Source of the DNA: CAYUJH01 sp964394585
Lineage (GTDB): Bacteria > Bacteroidota > Bacteroidia > Cytophagales > Flammeovirgaceae
Direction: 5' to 3'
Assembly: GCA_964394585.1 (NCBI GenBank)
Contig: CAYMYI010000101.1
Span: 1 to 15,353 of the forward strand
DNA: 15,353 nucleotides
Shown: in pieces, positions 7,637 through 14,549 of the stretch
Layout: every line of letters begins with the position of its first letter
Numbering within the stretch: the first letter of the stretch is position 1
The notes under the pieces: model-generated
Database searches by the model: none
The model's input: the letters and a program-made list of their open reading frames with translations, nothing else
Told to the model about the DNA's origin: nothing
Made by a program: the position numbers and the translations under genes

Positions 7637-8422
7637 GTGAAAAAGAAAGTAGTCGTAATCCCCACGTATAACGAGATAGAGAATATTGAAGCTATCCTTA
7701 AAGCGGTGATGGAACTCCCCGAACCGTTTGATGTGATGGTAGTCGATGACAACTCGCCCGATGGTACTGCCGAGAAAGTACGCGAAATGGCTCTTTTGTA
7801 CCCGAATCGTATTTTGCTGGAAACCCGCCAAGAGAAATCAGGCTTGGGCACTGCCTATCTGTATGGTTTCAAAAAGGCATTGGCAAAAGGGTATGATTAC
7901 ATCTTTGAAATGGATGCTGATTTTTCGCACAATCCCAACGATTTGATTCGCCTCCATGCTGCTTGCGAGCAAGAAGGCTACGACCTTGCCATCGGTTCGC
8001 GCTATGTAACAGGGGTAAACGTGGTGAATTGGCCTATGAGCCGCGTTTTAATGTCGTATTTTGCTAGCCATTACGTCCGGCTGATTACGCGTATGCCTAT
8101 TGCCGATACCACAGCGGGCTTCAAATGTTACTCGCGGCGTGTACTCGAAACAATCAACCTTAATCGAATCCGCTTTGTAGGCTATGCCTTTCAAATTGAA
8201 ATGAAGTTCACTACGTGGAAATACGGCTTCAAAATTAAAGAAGTGCCTATCATTTTTACCGATCGTACTAAAGGCACTTCTAAAATGTCTACTAGTATTT
8301 TCAAAGAAGCTTTACTCGGAGTTATTCAAATGAAGGTGCAAAGTTTTTTCAAGACGTACCACCAGCCAGTAGTAGTCGCTGAAGAAAACATAGAAACGGA
8401 GACTTCACCTATTTCAACTTAA
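7637..8422 (+). CDS. GT2 glycosyltransferase, polyprenol-phosphate mannosyltransferase-like (DPM1-type)
   Basis: A 261-residue family 2 glycosyltransferase resembling DPM1/Ppm1, which moves a sugar (mannose in characterised members) from its nucleotide onto polyprenyl phosphate at the inner face of the membrane. Seen: IPTYNEIENI (8-17), VVDDNSPDGT (35-44) for nucleotide binding, and EMDADFSH (91-98) with the DxD-type pair D93/D95. Further along are IGSRYV, the TTAGFKCYSR stretch and a basic C-terminal region (TDRTKGTSKM). There is no C-terminal transmembrane pair, so it is the soluble or peripheral form. The GTG at 7637 puts the family's N-terminal strand right at the start, and no upstream alternative fits better. 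Its last 14 nt overlap the end of the convergent minus-strand gene. Donor and acceptor are inferred from family only. Confidence 0.88.
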   Translation: MKKKVVVIPTYNEIENIEAILKAVMELPEPFDVMVVDDNSPDGTAEKVREMALLYPNRILLETRQEKSGLGTAYLYGFKKALAKGYDYIFEMDADFSHNPNDLIRLHAACEQEGYDLAIGSRYVTGVNVVNWPMSRVLMSYFASHYVRLITRMPIADTTAGFKCYSRRVLETINLNRIRFVGYAFQIEMKFTTWKYGFKIKEVPIIFTDRTKGTSKMSTSIFKEALLGVIQMKVQSFFKTYHQPVVVAEENIETETSPIST

Positions 8423-9857
8423 AATACACTCCAAAGCTGGTACCGTAGCTGCGCAGCTCCATCTTTTCAGGGGAAACCTTTTCAAAAGATTGTTCGCTCC
8501 ATGCGGCCCAGGCAATCTCCCACCGTGGAGTAACAGCATAAGACACCCCAATTTGAGTCTGCCAAGCTGCCATCCAATCTGCATGTTTCCAAGCTTGGTA
8601 TGTAAGCGGATACCTTCCAACAATCCGTTCATCATTTAATGAATTTGATATACTGATGTAATCCACTGCGCCAATGGGCGAACCATACGGCGAAATTTCT
8701 ATGGCTCCCCAGATAAAATGTGTCAGTCCTAGCGTTGTAAAAACATTGAATCGAGCGTTTTGATATACATTAAAACCTAGGCTCGTGGTTAGTTTTGCCG
8801 AAGGCATGTAATACGCCAGACGATGTGATGCATACTGCCTACTACTCGGAAAAGCACTTTCAGGATCAAAACTCGGAACTGAGGTGAGCGAATCGTTTGC
8901 TGACCAATCTAACGGCACATAAGCCGTTTTTTCTGTTTCAAGTACATGGCGCTGTGCTGCTAGATTCATCTCAAAAAAGAAGCGCTTTGTAAACTGCACC
9001 TTTGTAGAAAACGAAACATGGCTTCCCAATGCTTGGGTATTAGCCATACGCAGATTAGAAACTCCCCCAAACCCTCCTAAGTAAAACCTGACACCAGGCG
9101 AAGTAGGTTTGCGAAGTAGCGTATTTTCAGAGCTTGCAGGCATAATTGGGGCGGGAAGTTTACTTTCCACTTGCCACAAAAAATAAGGGAGAGAGTCTTC
9201 GGGGAATAAGGGCAATCGCATGATTTTCTGCTCAGTTTGCCCTAGTTCAGCCGAATTGGCAGGGGTAATTCCTGTGCTATCAGCATAAACACCTGAAGCA
9301 TTCGCTTGTTTCTCCAGTTTGCTATCAGTGGTTGTACGTGCTGTAGTGTTCGATTGGGCGATACCCGAACGTTTTAAAGTACCTTTTTGCGAGCCGGTAG
9401 CCATGCTATCTCCTCGGTTTTTTACTGCATCATTCCGGCTAGACTGCCCTGCTGAATTCATATCCGATAAAACACTAGAAGTTGTACCTCCCAACGCAGT
9501 GGCTCGGTCGGTATTAGAGGTGCTGTCCACGTCTTCTTCGATGTCTAGCAAAGAATCGGACACATGCCGAGGTTGTTCCTTCGAAGGTTGGCGCCAAGAC
9601 TCTCTCTCTTGGAGTGCCTCGGCGATTTTGTGGTGCTCCGGCACAAGTACTGAAGGCGCATACCACAAACAACCCAAGCCCCCACCAACTACTAGAAGCA
9701 AAACAACTGCCGCCAAAGCACGAAACCACCCAACCCTACGGCGCCGAGCAGCCAGTTGGGCTTGCATGGCTTGCCAATGCGCGGGCTGTAAGGGTGGTTG
9801 GTAACCTTCCAGCGTTTGCTTAATCTTTTCCGATAATTTTTTATCAAACTCCTGCAT
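8409..9857 (-). CDS. Sigma-factor partner: cytoplasmic helix-TM-linker-beta-barrel-like protein (putative anti-sigma)
   Basis: A 482-residue protein with three visible parts. Residues 1-41 are short, charged and helical (FDKKLSEKIKQTLEGY, then PAHWQAMQAQL and RRRR), followed by one transmembrane helix (about 44-65) with positive residues on the inner side. Residues 66-215 are a low-complexity Ser/Thr/Asn/Asp linker long enough to cross the periplasm. From about 254 to 482 there are alternating aromatic strands (RFYLGGFGGVSNL, TKRFFFEMNL, SFGVYFKLK) like a small outer-membrane barrel. The ATG overlaps the stop of the upstream ECF sigma gene by 14 nt, so the two are translationally coupled. This suggests an anti-sigma or sigma-regulating role, but no ZAS-type zinc motif is seen, so the role is inferred from position and topology. 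It could instead be annotated simply as an outer-membrane beta-barrel protein. Confidence 0.75.
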   Translation of the reverse strand: MQEFDKKLSEKIKQTLEGYQPPLQPAHWQAMQAQLAARRRRVGWFRALAAVVLLLVVGGGLGCLWYAPSVLVPEHHKIAEALQERESWRQPSKEQPRHVSDSLLDIEEDVDSTSNTDRATALGGTTSSVLSDMNSAGQSSRNDAVKNRGDSMATGSQKGTLKRSGIAQSNTTARTTTDSKLEKQANASGVYADSTGITPANSAELGQTEQKIMRLPLFPEDSLPYFLWQVESKLPAPIMPASSENTLLRKPTSPGVRFYLGGFGGVSNLRMANTQALGSHVSFSTKVQFTKRFFFEMNLAAQRHVLETEKTAYVPLDWSANDSLTSVPSFDPESAFPSSRQYASHRLAYYMPSAKLTTSLGFNVYQNARFNVFTTLGLTHFIWGAIEISPYGSPIGAVDYISISNSLNDERIVGRYPLTYQAWKHADWMAAWQTQIGVSYAVTPRWEIAWAAWSEQSFEKVSPEKMELRSYGTSFGVYFKLK

Positions 9858-10473
9858 TGTACTTATCGGTAAAATGATGCGTTATCAATTCTCTCAATTT
9901 CTTTTTAGCGCGTGTTAAATTCGAGCGCGATGTACTTTCCGAAACCGATAGCCGTTCGCCAATCTCCTCATGAGAGTAGCCTTCAATTTCGTACAGCATA
10001 AAAGTGATTCGATAGTTTTCGGGTAGTTCTTGAAGTAGCGATAGAATGTCTTGTGCATTCAGTTGGTCAATCACGCTCGCCTCGTATTCTTGAGCGCCTG
10101 CTTGTTCAATTTCCACATTCGCCTGAAATCGCTTATTACTTCGATAATGGTCAATCGCTGTGTTTACCACGATACGCCGCAGCCAACTTTTGAAGGCGCT
10201 TTCAGGTTTGTACTTTTTTATATGTTTAAACACCTTTAAAAAGGCTTCGTTCAAAATATCGGCGGCCTCATCGGGGCTGCCTGCATAGCTGAGGGCTATG
10301 GACATAGCATACCCATAAAAGCTCTTATACAATTTCTCTTGAGCTTTGGGTTTTTGCCGAATACAGCCCTTTAAGAGCGAAGCATCTAAGGTCAAGTTCT
10401 CTTCGATAGTCAAAACGCGTTTCTCTATATGGAGAATGCCCGAAGTGGATATACAAGCAGTCTGTTCCATCAA
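9844..10473 (-). CDS. ECF-type RNA polymerase sigma-70 factor
   Basis: A 209-residue sigma factor with the two ECF domains. Region 2 is at about residues 45-110, including DEAADILNEAFLKVFKHI and the FKSWLRRIVVNTAIDHYR promoter-melting segment. Region 4, at about 140-197, has LPENYRITFMLYEIEGYSHE and the HTH SHEEIGERLSVSESTSRSNL. It recruits RNA polymerase to an alternative promoter set. The start is uncertain. The ATG at 10473 adds about 20 residues that do not look like the family; a TTG at 10413-10411 would give the more typical opening LTIEENLTLDASLL. It overlaps the downstream barrel-like membrane gene by 14 nt and is divergent from recQ. No TAnnTTTG box was found upstream, so it may be autoregulated through a different promoter type, which is inference. 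Confidence 0.93.
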   Translation of the reverse strand: MMEQTACISTSGILHIEKRVLTIEENLTLDASLLKGCIRQKPKAQEKLYKSFYGYAMSIALSYAGSPDEAADILNEAFLKVFKHIKKYKPESAFKSWLRRIVVNTAIDHYRSNKRFQANVEIEQAGAQEYEASVIDQLNAQDILSLLQELPENYRITFMLYEIEGYSHEEIGERLSVSESTSRSNLTRAKKKLRELITHHFTDKYNAGV

Positions 10474-10503
10474 CTACCAGACGCAAGCGTTCTCCAAAAT
10501 GCT

Positions 10504-10534
10504 GCAAGTTACCCAAAACTTTTTTCGAACTTGC
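10504..10534. repeat. Inverted repeat in the sigma-recQ divergent region
   Basis: GCAAGTT (10504-10510) and AACTTGC (10528-10534) form a perfect 7-bp inverted repeat with a 17-nt spacer. The right arm includes a TTG that could serve as -33 for recQ. It could be an operator or chance. Confidence 0.35.
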
Positions 10535-10563
10535 CAAAACAGGCGCAAGCCCCTTTTTCTTTG
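10531..10563 (+). promoter_or_regulatory. Possible recQ promoter
   Basis: TTG at 10531-10533, a 22-nt spacer, and TTTCTTTG at 10556-10563, which matches TAnnTTTG at all fixed positions except the A. It sits 21 nt before the recQ ATG. The spacing is plausible for Bacteroidota, but the -7 box is imperfect. Confidence 0.35.
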
Positions 10564-10584
10564 TAAAGAAATAGAACGGATTCT

Positions 10585-12492
10585 ATGGAGGACATACATC
10601 AAATTTTACAGCAATATTGGGGGTATCCTTCGTTTCGACCTTTGCAAGAGGATATCATCCGCTCGGTATTAGCAGGCAACGATACGCTCGCCCTTTTGCC
10701 TACCGGAGGGGGCAAATCGGTGTGCTTCCAAGTGCCTGCCTTGGCTAAACCAGGGCTTTGCTTGGTAGTTTCTCCGCTAGTGGCATTAATGAAAGACCAA
10801 GTAGAGCAACTAAACCGACGGGGTATTTCTGCCCACACAATCCACAGTGGAATGCGATTCAAACAAATCGACATCTTACTCAATAACTGTATTTATGGGA
10901 AAGTAAAGTTTTTATACGTTTCGCCGGAACGGCTAAAAACAGAAATACTTCGGGAGCGTGTGAAAGAGATGAATGTGAGCCTTTTGGCAATCGACGAAGC
11001 TCATTGCATTTCGCAATGGGGATACGACTTCCGCCCACCCTACTTAGAAATCGCTGAGTTTCGAACGCTCATTCCCGATGTGCCCTGTATTGCGCTTACC
11101 GCTACGGCTACCCGCCAAGTGAAAGAAGATATCCAAGAAAAATTAAACTTCCCCAGCCCTAACGTTTTTCGGAAAAGCTTTGCGCGCCCTAATCTTTCGT
11201 ACTCTGTATTGAAAGAAGAAAATAAAGAACAGCGCTTGCTAAAAATTTTGGAACGAGTCCCGGGCTCTTCAGTGGTGTATGTACGCACCAGAGGGCGCAC
11301 TCGAAAGATAAGCCAATTTTTACAGCAACGCGGGATTAGCGCATCCTATTACCACGCCGGCTTACCCGCTCAAGAGCGCTCGCAACGGCAAGATCTGTGG
11401 ATTTCGGGTAAAATTAGAGTAATGGTTGCCACCAACGCGTTTGGGATGGGAATCGATAAACCCGATGTTCGGACGGTAGTGCATATCGATTTACCACAAA
11501 CCCTAGAAGCCTACTACCAGGAAGCAGGCAGAGCCGGGCGCGATGAGAAAAAGGCATACGCTACGGTGCTCTACCATGATGACGACCTACTGCAACTCGA
11601 AGCTCAAGTGAATGAAAGCTACCCGACGATTGAATTCATACAAAATGTGTATCAGCGTATTGCCAACTATTTCAACCTAGCGGTTGGTAGCGGCGAATTG
11701 GCAACGTTCGATTTTGATTTAGAACACTTTTGCAAGACGTATCAGCTTCCTGCTCGTTCTACATTCAATGCCATCAAACGGCTTGAAGAACAAGGAATCC
11801 TCCAACTTAGTGAGGGGTTTTTGCGGCCGGCAACGCTCAGCATCATGGTGGATGCTCCTACCTTATACGAATATCAAGTGGCAAACCGCCAAGCCGATAA
11901 ACTACTCAAAGCTGTATTGAGAATTTATGGTGGAGAACTTTTTGACAACGTACTACCCATTGCCGAAAAAAAAATTGCTCAGTTTCTACAAACCAAACCT
12001 AGCGAAGTAATGCGCGATCTCAAATGGCTCGATGGGCAAAACATTGTAAACTACGCTCCAAGCAATAGTGCACCTCAAATCACCCTTCTACAGCCTCGCT
12101 TTGCAAGCAAACAACTCCCTATCGAAAAAAACACCTACCAACACCGAAAAAAACTAGCCCTAGAAAAAGCCCACCGATTAATCTTCTACACCCGCGAAAC
12201 CCGAAAATGCCGCACGCTTATATTGCTCGACTATTTCGATGAATATAGTAACGAACGCTGTGGTGTTTGCGACAGTTGTCTTCAACAAAAAAAGAGAGAA
12301 CGCACACAACAAGTACTTCAAAATTTTTCTAAAACCCTCAAAGCTCACTTTGGAGATAACGCATTTCTATTTAGCCAGTTAGAATCGCTTTACCCCACAA
12401 TAGAGGCAAAAATACTTGCCGAACAGCTTCGCGTCTTGCAAGAGAATGGCGAAGTGCAATTCCTCTCCAATCAGTATTGGAAACTTACGTGA
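10585..12492 (+). CDS. recQ: ATP-dependent DNA helicase RecQ, short form with rearranged C-terminus
   Basis: A 635-residue 3'-5' DNA helicase of repair and recombination. The core is complete: motif 0 (FRPLQ, 17-21), Walker A TGGGKS (40-45), DEAHCISQWGYDFRP (137-151), LTATAT (171-176) and motif VI QEAGRAGRD (312-320). A four-cysteine zinc site lies at C542, C559, C562 and C565 (NERCGVCDSC). In E. coli RecQ this site follows motif VI by about 60 residues; here more than 220 residues intervene, holding two likely winged-helix segments (about 375-415 and 435-492). After the zinc site there are only 70 residues, and no HRDC domain is evident. I believe this shape is common to a Bacteroidota RecQ subfamily. 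The ATG at 10585 gives the usual start directly before motif 0. The gene is divergent from the sigma operon. Confidence 0.94.
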   Translation: MEDIHQILQQYWGYPSFRPLQEDIIRSVLAGNDTLALLPTGGGKSVCFQVPALAKPGLCLVVSPLVALMKDQVEQLNRRGISAHTIHSGMRFKQIDILLNNCIYGKVKFLYVSPERLKTEILRERVKEMNVSLLAIDEAHCISQWGYDFRPPYLEIAEFRTLIPDVPCIALTATATRQVKEDIQEKLNFPSPNVFRKSFARPNLSYSVLKEENKEQRLLKILERVPGSSVVYVRTRGRTRKISQFLQQRGISASYYHAGLPAQERSQRQDLWISGKIRVMVATNAFGMGIDKPDVRTVVHIDLPQTLEAYYQEAGRAGRDEKKAYATVLYHDDDLLQLEAQVNESYPTIEFIQNVYQRIANYFNLAVGSGELATFDFDLEHFCKTYQLPARSTFNAIKRLEEQGILQLSEGFLRPATLSIMVDAPTLYEYQVANRQADKLLKAVLRIYGGELFDNVLPIAEKKIAQFLQTKPSEVMRDLKWLDGQNIVNYAPSNSAPQITLLQPRFASKQLPIEKNTYQHRKKLALEKAHRLIFYTRETRKCRTLILLDYFDEYSNERCGVCDSCLQQKKRERTQQVLQNFSKTLKAHFGDNAFLFSQLESLYPTIEAKILAEQLRVLQENGEVQFLSNQYWKLT

Positions 12493-12508
12493 TATTTCAA
12501 TACTATTT

Positions 12509-12520
12509 GTGATATATCAC
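12509..12520. repeat. 12-bp palindrome just after recQ
   Basis: GTGATATATCAC is a perfect palindrome. Its outer half ATATCACG (12514-12521) also pairs with CGTGATAT at 12488-12495, which contains the recQ stop codon. The motif could be an operator for a downstream promoter or a hairpin in the recQ message; no T-run follows. Confidence 0.35.
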
Positions 12521-12548
12521 GAATAAAGACAAGCTGTTAACGTTTACA

Positions 12549-12556
12549 TATATTTG
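12549..12556 (+). promoter_or_regulatory. Candidate -7 box in the recQ-kinase gap
   Basis: TATATTTG matches TAnnTTTG exactly. No gene starts just downstream, but a set of hairpins ending in a terminator does. No clear -33 TTG is present, and the region is AT-rich, so a chance match is possible. Confidence 0.35.
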
Positions 12557-12561
12557 AATTT

Positions 12562-12728
12562 CAAGCATTTACACCTTATGGCAGAAAATTAGAAATATTG
12601 AGATTGAAATTAATTCTTAACACAACATCGAAACAGTTATGAAAGCACGTGTTTAATTTCAATGGAAACTACTCAACGTAGTTAAATAAAACGCCTCAGT
12701 AAAATTCACCTTGCTGAGGTGTTTTTTT
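12562..12728 (+). ncRNA. Candidate structured small RNA
   Basis: Between recQ and the kinase gene, an intergenic stretch can fold into three hairpins in a row. Hairpin 1 pairs ATTGAAATTAA (12603-12613) with TTAATTTCAAT (12653-12663), plus ACAC (12620-12623) with GTGT (12649-12652) across a 6-nt bulge. Hairpin 2 pairs AACTAC (12667-12672) with GTAGTT (12678-12683). Hairpin 3 is the intrinsic terminator at 12688-12728. A TAnnTTTG box at 12549-12556 would start a transcript of about 165 nt. Only tiny ORFs (4-7 codons) are present. No known RNA family is recognised. It could instead be the 3' end of the recQ message or a leader of the kinase gene. Confidence 0.4.
12688..12728 (+). terminator. Intrinsic terminator between recQ and the kinase gene
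   Basis: A 12-bp stem with one G-T wobble (AAAACGCCTCAG 12688-12699 with CTGAGGTGTTTT 12714-12725) and a 14-nt loop, running into seven T residues (12722-12728). It lies nearly 200 nt after the recQ stop. Confidence 0.85.
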
Positions 12729-12817
12729 ACTCTAGGTTTTGACTTGTATATTTCATGTATAATGCTTTACATATACAGAAAGATGTTAATATGACGAGTG
12801 TTTCTTCAGTCTGATAA

Positions 12818-12830
12818 TCGGTATTACCGA
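12818..12830. repeat. 13-bp inverted repeat upstream of the kinase gene
   Basis: TCGGTA, one T, then TACCGA: 6-bp arms with a single-base centre, 63 bp before the preferred kinase start. This is a possible operator. No exact TAnnTTTG box was found between the terminator and the kinase start. Confidence 0.3.
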
Positions 12831-12893
12831 ACATAAACGCTCTCAATGAATTTTGTTTTGAGAAGTTTACTGACTTCCTACAATCTATTTCAC

Positions 12894-14089
12894 ATGCAAA
12901 CCCCTAAACCACACCCACAAGAAGCTGCACGATTAGAAGAACTTCATTCTTTTGATATTCTCGACTCTTTACCCGAAGAAGATTACGACCAACTCACAGC
13001 TATTGCTGCACAAATCTGCGGGGTTTCTATCTCGTTAGTAACCTTAATCGACCAATCACGGCAGTGGTTTAAGTCGCATCATGGGTTAGATATTTCCGAA
13101 ACGCCTAAAGAGTATGCCTTCTGCGCGCATGCGATCCACTATAACCAACTTTTTGTAGTAGAAGATGCTCGCCTCGACGAGCGCTTTCGCGATAACCCGT
13201 TAGTTACCCACGAACCCCATGTAATATTTTACGCCGGTGTACCTCTTGTTACCGAAAAAGGTCTGCCACTCGGTACGCTATGCGTAATTGATACACAACC
13301 CCGACAACTGAACGTAGAACAAATTACTGCTTTAAAAGGCTTAGCAAACCAAATAATGAACCTACTCAAGTTGCGAAAAACCAAACAGCTACTGGAAATC
13401 ACTACCCAAAAACTAGAACAAGAGAACCAGAAAATCGAGCGGTTTTCATACACTGCAGCGCACGATTTAAAAACACCCCTCAATCAAATTCAGAGCTTAG
13501 CAATGTTGCTAAACGACCCAACAATTCCCACATCTGACGAAGAACAAAAACAGATGCTACAGCTCATTGTGAACTCAGCCAAGCGGTTATCGCAATTCAT
13601 AGAAGACCTTCTATTTTACAGTAAACTCGAAACGCAAAGTAAAGCTCCTAAAGAATCGATTTACCTGCCTGAGTTTATGGAAGAACTAAAAGAACTCATC
13701 GGTAATAATAGCCATGAAATTCACACAAGGTTCTCTGTAGAAACCATAATGGTGAATCCTTTTGTGCTTCGGCAAATTTTACTCAACCTTTTTTCGAATG
13801 CCATCAAGTACAACTACTCTCCTATTGCACACATTGAAGTGGGCGCCGAAGAGCTAGAAACTATGTATCAGTTTTTTGTAAAAGATAACGGGATTGGCAT
13901 AGCTCCAGAGCACCAAGAAACGATTTTTTCGGAGTTCACTACGCTGGGTAGAAACGATCGGTTCGGAAAAAAGGCAGCGGCCTAGGGCTCGCTACAGTCA
14001 AAAGTTTGGTAGAGATTGCCGGCGGCTCCATTACCCTCAACTCCGCTCTCGACCAGGGCAGCACCTTTACCTTTACACTTGCCAAATAA
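12894..14089 (+). CDS. GAF-domain sensor histidine kinase, reading frame split by a -1 shift at 13967-13973
   Basis: A cytoplasmic sensor kinase. A GAF domain (about residues 25-160 from M12894) begins with the typical RLEELHSFDIL and holds QWFKSHHGL and FCAHAI. A short coiled coil leads to the H-box (SYTAAHDLKTPLNQ, H190), then N-box LLNLFSNAIKYN and G1 box DNGIGIAP. Frame 0 stops at TAG 13983-13985 after KKAAA, before the glycine-rich G2 box. The -1 frame continues at once with GSGLGLATVKSL and ends in GSTFTFTLAK at TAA 14087, restoring a normal kinase end (398 residues). The junction is A_AAA_AAG, in phase with frame 0. A run of seven A instead of six would also restore the frame, so a sequencing error or mutation is possible. 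An ATG at 12846 adds 16 residues absent from the family start. No transmembrane segment is seen. Confidence 0.82.
13967..13973 (+). other. Slippery heptamer A_AAA_AAG, candidate -1 frameshift site
   Basis: Codons in frame 0 are GGA AAA AAG GCA. This gives the X_XXY_YYZ pattern A_AAA_AAG, as used in E. coli dnaX. After a -1 slip the next codon is GGC, giving KK then GSGLGL. A weak stem-loop (AGCGG 13976-13980 pairing with TCGCT, plus CC/GG) starts only 2 nt after the heptamer, closer than the usual 5-9 nt. No strong upstream Shine-Dalgarno-like stimulator is visible. Confidence 0.5.
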
Positions 14090-14117
14090 AAAAAAAGCAC
14101 GCTACGTAGGCGTGCTT
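14088..14117 (-). terminator. Intrinsic terminator for the CheY-like gene
   Basis: An 8-bp perfect stem (AAGCACGC 14095-14102 with GCGTGCTT 14110-14117). Read on the minus strand it is followed by nine T residues (A-run 14088-14096 on plus). It lies about 25 nt past the CheY-like stop. On the plus strand there is no T-run, so it serves mainly the minus strand. The T-run overlaps the kinase stop codon. Confidence 0.85.
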
Positions 14118-14141
14118 GCTAACCAACTTCAAGGTAAGTTC

Positions 14142-14519
14142 TTAAGCCGTGATTCGGTTTACGGTATTCACTAAGTTGTCAAAATTCAAAGGTTTAGGGA
14201 GGTATTCGTCGATGCCTACCGCCTTGAAATCGTCCATAGAATAATTCTTCGCATTACCGGTGATTGCAATAATTGGAATTGCCGCCTTCTTTTTATCGCT
14301 AAGTGCTCTTACGCGCTTCGCACACTCCATACCATCCATTACAGGCATATTTATATCGAGTAGAATCGCATCAAAGTCGTCTTTCTCTAATTGTTCTAAA
14401 ACTTGCTTACCATTTTTTACGGAAATGATTTCATAGTTCTGAAATTGCAATACTTTACGTGTAATATTTTGAATAACCGAACTATCTTCCGCTACAAGTA
14501 TTTTTTTTGTTTTTGCCAT
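14142..14519 (-). CDS. Single-domain CheY-like response regulator
   Basis: A 125-residue receiver domain with no output domain. Seen: the acidic pocket E11/D12 (LVAEDSS), phosphoacceptor D55 in LLDINMPVMDG, T87 in AITG, and K109 in LPKPLN, a complete set for phosphorylation. The Glu-Asp pair in the pocket is a common variant of Asp-Asp. Such stand-alone receivers act as phosphate shuttles or by binding a partner protein. The neighbouring REC-Hpt protein and the convergent histidine kinase are the obvious candidates, which is inference from position. The ATG at 14519 gives the normal family start (MAKTKKILVAEDSS). It has its own promoter box at 14557-14550 and a terminator just downstream, so it can be made independently of the upstream gene, whose stop is 40 nt away. 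Confidence 0.93.
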   Translation of the reverse strand: MAKTKKILVAEDSSVIQNITRKVLQFQNYEIISVKNGKQVLEQLEKDDFDAILLDINMPVMDGMECAKRVRALSDKKKAAIPIIAITGNAKNYSMDDFKAVGIDEYLPKPLNFDNLVNTVNRITA

Positions 14520-14549
14520 ATGTATCGAATTTAATTGGATTTAGGACTA

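Noticed and set aside
9319..9804. Plus-strand ORF of 161 codons inside the sigma-partner gene
   Set aside because: Antisense to the linker and membrane helix of a better-supported gene that is coupled to the sigma factor; its translation shows no recognisable domain.
12739..12763. TTGACT and TATAAT resembling an E. coli-type promoter upstream of the kinase gene
   Set aside because: The spacer is only 13 nt, and Bacteroidota primary sigma factors use TTG/TAnnTTTG rather than this consensus; the area is AT-rich, so chance matches are expected.
12846..12893. ATG at 12846 as the kinase start
   Set aside because: The 16 extra residues are hydrophobic and unlike the usual start of these GAF kinases, which begin a few residues before RLEEL; the ATG at 12894 fits better, though 12846 cannot be excluded.
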